NCBI GenBank assembly: GCA_045430345.1
Contig: JAILXT010000001.1
Coordinates: 930,001-994,000 of the forward strand
Origin: Agarilytica sp045430345
GTDB taxonomy: Bacteria; Pseudomonadota; Gammaproteobacteria; Pseudomonadales; Cellvibrionaceae
Reading direction: 5' to 3'
DNA length: 64,000 nt
Below are positions 61,263 through 64,000 of the stretch, piece after piece (position 1 is the stretch's first letter; each line of letters begins with the position of its first letter). The notes below the pieces were generated by a model. That model was not told the DNA's origin. It worked only from the letters and a program-made list of their open reading frames with translations, and made no database searches. Position numbers and translations under genes: made by a program.

Positions 61263-62461
61263 TACCCGCAATAACGGGACTGGGAATATCTTCTGCCATC
61301 GGATGTGACAGGCACTCATTCTGGGATAACCTCAACAAAGGGGGTACCCAATTTGATTTTATGCAAAGACCAGGACGACAACAACACACGCATTTTATTG
61401 GAGCGGAAATACAAAATTTTGTTCTAGATAAGACTCTGCGCAAAGGCATTCCCAGAACCACATCCTTAACCGCACAACTAGCGTTAGCAACAGTAAAACA
61501 AGCGTGGGATGAAGCCAATTTGGAAAGTGCAGATCCCGAACGTATCGGGCTAATTATTGGCGGTAGCAATATCCAACAGAGGGAATTATTTAGTCAATAT
61601 GAAAGATATTCGAGCAAGCTGGAATATCTACGTCCTAGCTACGCAGTTGGGTTTATGGATACCGACTGTGTCGGTGTTTGTACCCAACAGCTAGGGATTA
61701 AAGGCCCTAGTTTCACAGTTGGTGGGGCATCGGCGTCCGGGCAACTAGCCATTATAAAATCCCTTGAAGCGGTAGAATCTGGGGTTATAGATACATGTAT
61801 TGCCGTTGGCGCATTATCAGATATTTCATTTTTAGAGTGTCAAGCTTATCGCTCGCTTGGTGCAATGGGTAGTGATCGTTTCAAAGAAGAACCCAGCCTA
61901 GCCTACCGCCCGTTCGACAAACATCGAGATGGTTTCATCTACGGAGAGGCATGCGCTGCCGTTGTCATACAAAATCCCGAGAGAGCGACTGCCTCTTCAC
62001 TCGTAAATGTACCAGGGTGGGCAATGTATATGGACTCACAACAAGGCCCAGAGCCTTCGTTTGATGGGGAGCGCATAACAATACAAAACGCGCTCACACG
62101 AGCTGGACTATCGTCGCGAGATATAGATTATGTAAATCCTCACGGATCAGGGTCAACGCTTGGAGATGAAATAGAGTTAGAAGTTATTCGATCGCTACAT
62201 CTAGATCAGGCATACATAAACTCCACTAAATCGCTCACTGGCCACGGCTTAACCGCGGCAGGTGCAGTGGAGTTCGTTGCGTCAATACTACAAATAGAAC
62301 ACCAAAAATTACACCCTTCCGCAAATCTAGAAAACCCGATATGCAACGATCTAAATTGGGTTCCCCATGACGGAAAAATAGCAAAATTAAATAAAGTATT
62401 GAATATTAGCTTAGGCTTCGGCGGTATAAACACCGCCGTATGCTTATCTTCAAACACCTAA
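61259..62461 (+). CDS. Decarboxylating ketosynthase-like protein (Cys to Ser)
   Basis: A 400-residue FabF-like KS in which the catalytic Cys is Ser158 (FTVGGASASGQLAI). Both histidines are kept (VNPHGSGSTLGDE and KSLTGHGLTAAGA). Proteins of this type (PksF in Bacillus) decarboxylate malonyl on the donor ACP to acetyl, supplying the carbon for the beta-branch. It lies between the donor ACP and HMG synthase genes, the usual cassette order. Confidence 0.95.
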   Translation: MIPAITGLGISSAIGCDRHSFWDNLNKGGTQFDFMQRPGRQQHTHFIGAEIQNFVLDKTLRKGIPRTTSLTAQLALATVKQAWDEANLESADPERIGLIIGGSNIQQRELFSQYERYSSKLEYLRPSYAVGFMDTDCVGVCTQQLGIKGPSFTVGGASASGQLAIIKSLEAVESGVIDTCIAVGALSDISFLECQAYRSLGAMGSDRFKEEPSLAYRPFDKHRDGFIYGEACAAVVIQNPERATASSLVNVPGWAMYMDSQQGPEPSFDGERITIQNALTRAGLSSRDIDYVNPHGSGSTLGDEIELEVIRSLHLDQAYINSTKSLTGHGLTAAGAVEFVASILQIEHQKLHPSANLENPICNDLNWVPHDGKIAKLNKVLNISLGFGGINTAVCLSSNT

Positions 62462-62476
62462 CCGAAGGGTACAAAA

Positions 62477-63739
62477 ATGGTATCAGCTGGGATTGAAGCA
62501 ATTAACATATTCGGTGGTTCGGCCGTATTGGATGTGGGTCTACTTGCAGACCATAGGGGACTTGATCGCAAACGTTTTGACAATTTAATGATCTCCGAGA
62601 AATCTGTAGCTCTCCCCATTGAAGATCCTGTTACCTACGCCGTAAACGCAGCCCAACCGTTAATTAACGCATTATCTCCAGAAGAAAAAGATCGTATAGA
62701 AATGCTAATTGTTTGTTCTGAATCCGGGATTGATTTTGGAAAATCAATGAGTACCTATGTGCATAAGTATCTAGAACTAAATAGCAATTGTCGATTATTT
62801 GAGATTAAGCAAGCTTGCTATTCCGGTACAGCCGGATTACAGAATGCGGTGAACTTTATTTTATCTAAAACTTCATCTGGAGCCAAAGCGCTAGTAATCA
62901 CTTCCGATATATCTCGCTATGCATTGAAAGATGATGAAAAAATAGAGGATGTCGAATGGTCCTACGCCGAACCTAGTGGCGGCGCAGGCGCGGTGGCAAT
63001 GCTAGTGAGTGAAAAACCAGACATATTTGCAATTGATATTGGTGCAAACGGATACTATGGGTACGAAGTGATGGATACGTGCCGGCCGATAGCTGACAGT
63101 GAAGTCGGCGATCCAGATCTTTCTCTTCTTTCATATTTGGATTGTTTAGAACAATCGTTCAACGAATATAGCCGACGCGTCAAAATGGCTGAGTTCAAAA
63201 AAAGTTTTGGTTATCTTTCATTTCATACTCCCTTCGGTGGAATGGTTAAAGGGGCGCATAGAACAATGATGAGAAAACTTTATCGTTCTAACCCAGAGGA
63301 CATAGAATCTGACTTCGAACGTCGAATGTCTCCAGGAATTAAATTCTGTCTACGAACCGGCAACAGTATGGCGTCGGGAATTTTTATCTCTCTCGCTAGC
63401 ACAATACATCACGCCAAACCAACTCAAGCACATCGTGTTGGGTGTTTCTCCTATGGTTCAGGGTGCTGCTCGGAGTTTTACAGCGGAATTATTACTCCAG
63501 AGGCAATTGCTAGAGTTAAGTCAATGAAAATAGATGAAAATCTTGACGCCCGCTACAAATTAAATATGGATGAATATGATGATTTTCTGAAAGGTTCAAA
63601 TCAAGTTCTATTCGGTACTAAGAATTATAAATTCAGTGGCCAATACGATGCTATCGTGAATGAGTCACACCATAGAGATAAAAACACGCTAATCCTTGAT
63701 GAAGTTAAAAATTACGAGCGTCTATACCGATGGATTTAA
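62477..63739 (+). CDS. HMG-CoA synthase-like beta-branching enzyme
   Basis: A 420-residue enzyme that adds acetyl from the donor ACP to a beta-keto acyl group on a PKS ACP. The nucleophile is Cys114 (KQACYSGTAGL) and the general base region is SFHTPFGGMVKGAHR with His250. It matches PksG-type proteins in length. The Trp-bearing ACP in PKS1 module 1 is its most likely partner. Confidence 0.96.
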   Translation: MVSAGIEAINIFGGSAVLDVGLLADHRGLDRKRFDNLMISEKSVALPIEDPVTYAVNAAQPLINALSPEEKDRIEMLIVCSESGIDFGKSMSTYVHKYLELNSNCRLFEIKQACYSGTAGLQNAVNFILSKTSSGAKALVITSDISRYALKDDEKIEDVEWSYAEPSGGAGAVAMLVSEKPDIFAIDIGANGYYGYEVMDTCRPIADSEVGDPDLSLLSYLDCLEQSFNEYSRRVKMAEFKKSFGYLSFHTPFGGMVKGAHRTMMRKLYRSNPEDIESDFERRMSPGIKFCLRTGNSMASGIFISLASTIHHAKPTQAHRVGCFSYGSGCCSEFYSGIITPEAIARVKSMKIDENLDARYKLNMDEYDDFLKGSNQVLFGTKNYKFSGQYDAIVNESHHRDKNTLILDEVKNYERLYRWI

Positions 63740-64000
63740 AAAACTTAACGACACTATCTGTTCGTGTCGCACATCCGATTTGCTACATAAAGTTTAATAG
63801 AGAAAAAAGTAGCAATGCAATAAACCAGACATTGATCAGTGAATTCCATAAGACGCTGGATTATTGCGAAGACAAAGTTACCATCATCGTAATTGAAGGT
63901 TCACCAGCAGCCTTTTGTGTCGGCATGGATTTCAAAGACATGATCGAAAATATCATCGCCAGCGACTCGATACCTGATGATGCAGCCCCTTTATTTACTC
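63730..64000 (+). CDS. Enoyl-CoA hydratase-like protein (partial; probable ECH1 dehydratase)
   Basis: It starts at ATG 63730, overlapping the HMG synthase stop by 10 bases, and runs off the right edge. The visible 90 residues (SVRVAHPICYIKFNREKSSN, then IIVIEGSPAAFCVGMDF) match the crotonase N-terminal region with its oxyanion-hole loop. As the first ECH after the HMG synthase it is probably the ECH1 (PksH-like) enzyme that removes water from the HMG-type intermediate. An ECH2 decarboxylase should follow outside the window. Confidence 0.88.
   Translation, partial: MDLKNLTTLSVRVAHPICYIKFNREKSSNAINQTLISEFHKTLDYCEDKVTIIVIEGSPAAFCVGMDFKDMIENIIASDSIPDDAAPLFT

Noticed and set aside
1..64000. CRISPR arrays, tRNA/rRNA genes, insertion sequences, prophage
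   Set aside because: I scanned for spaced direct repeats, tRNA-like cloverleaf ends, transposase or integrase motifs and found none.

Overview
The window comes from a gammaproteobacterium. The ligA-zipA-smc block, the ccm block headed by ccmA and facing a FliK-like/FlhB-like gene pair, and the intracellular PHB depolymerase all resemble Pseudomonas and marine Cellvibrionales (Teredinibacter/Saccharophagus-type) chromosomes. The placement is inferred from gene order and protein style, not from any database search.

Region 1 (1-31.4 kb) is mostly housekeeping. On the minus strand it has an acyl-CoA dehydrogenase (cut by the window edge), an AraC-type regulator with a small membrane protein, a HAD phosphatase with a hypothetical partner, an SLT-type lipoprotein, ligA, zipA and smc. 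Next is a cytochrome c maturation block, ccmA-B-C-D-E-F-G then ccmH-ccmI, split in an unusual way by a PHB depolymerase gene and a small periplasmic protein gene. Plus-strand genes follow from 21.4 kb: FliK-like and FlhB-like proteins, Ppx, a membrane J-domain protein, a PreP-like M16C protease, a MAPEG protein and a GNAT acetyltransferase. msrA and a methyltransferase gene lie between them on the minus strand.

Region 2 (31.6 kb to the right edge, incomplete) is a trans-AT polyketide synthase gene cluster. It is visibly AT-richer than its flank. A leftward operon, in transcription order, encodes a PhyH-type Fe(II)/2-oxoglutarate dioxygenase, an ABC ATPase, a FtsX/MacB-type permease, a LolA-like periplasmic protein, a predicted outer-membrane barrel protein whose reading frame is joined only by a -1 shift at A-AAA-AAG, an MDR oxidoreductase and a MATE transporter. 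A rightward operon encodes a stand-alone acyltransferase, a PfaD-type enoyl reductase, a 4600-residue PKS, an 1817-residue PKS, and the beta-branching cassette: donor ACP, Cys-to-Ser decarboxylating KS, HMG-CoA-synthase-like enzyme, and an enoyl-CoA hydratase cut by the right edge.

The assembly line reads GNAT-ACP (acetyl starter) / KS-ACP-ACP (first ACP carries the Trp typical of beta-branching) / KS-degenerate DH-ACP / KS-KR-cMT-ACP / KS split from DH-KR-ACP / KS-degenerate DH, with the rest beyond the window. The likely start of the product is an acetyl unit extended once and beta-methylated to a branched C5 unit, as in pederin/psymberin-like polyketides. The divergent operon would supply oxidative tailoring and a multi-part export route. 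I cannot match the whole order to a known product from sequence alone.
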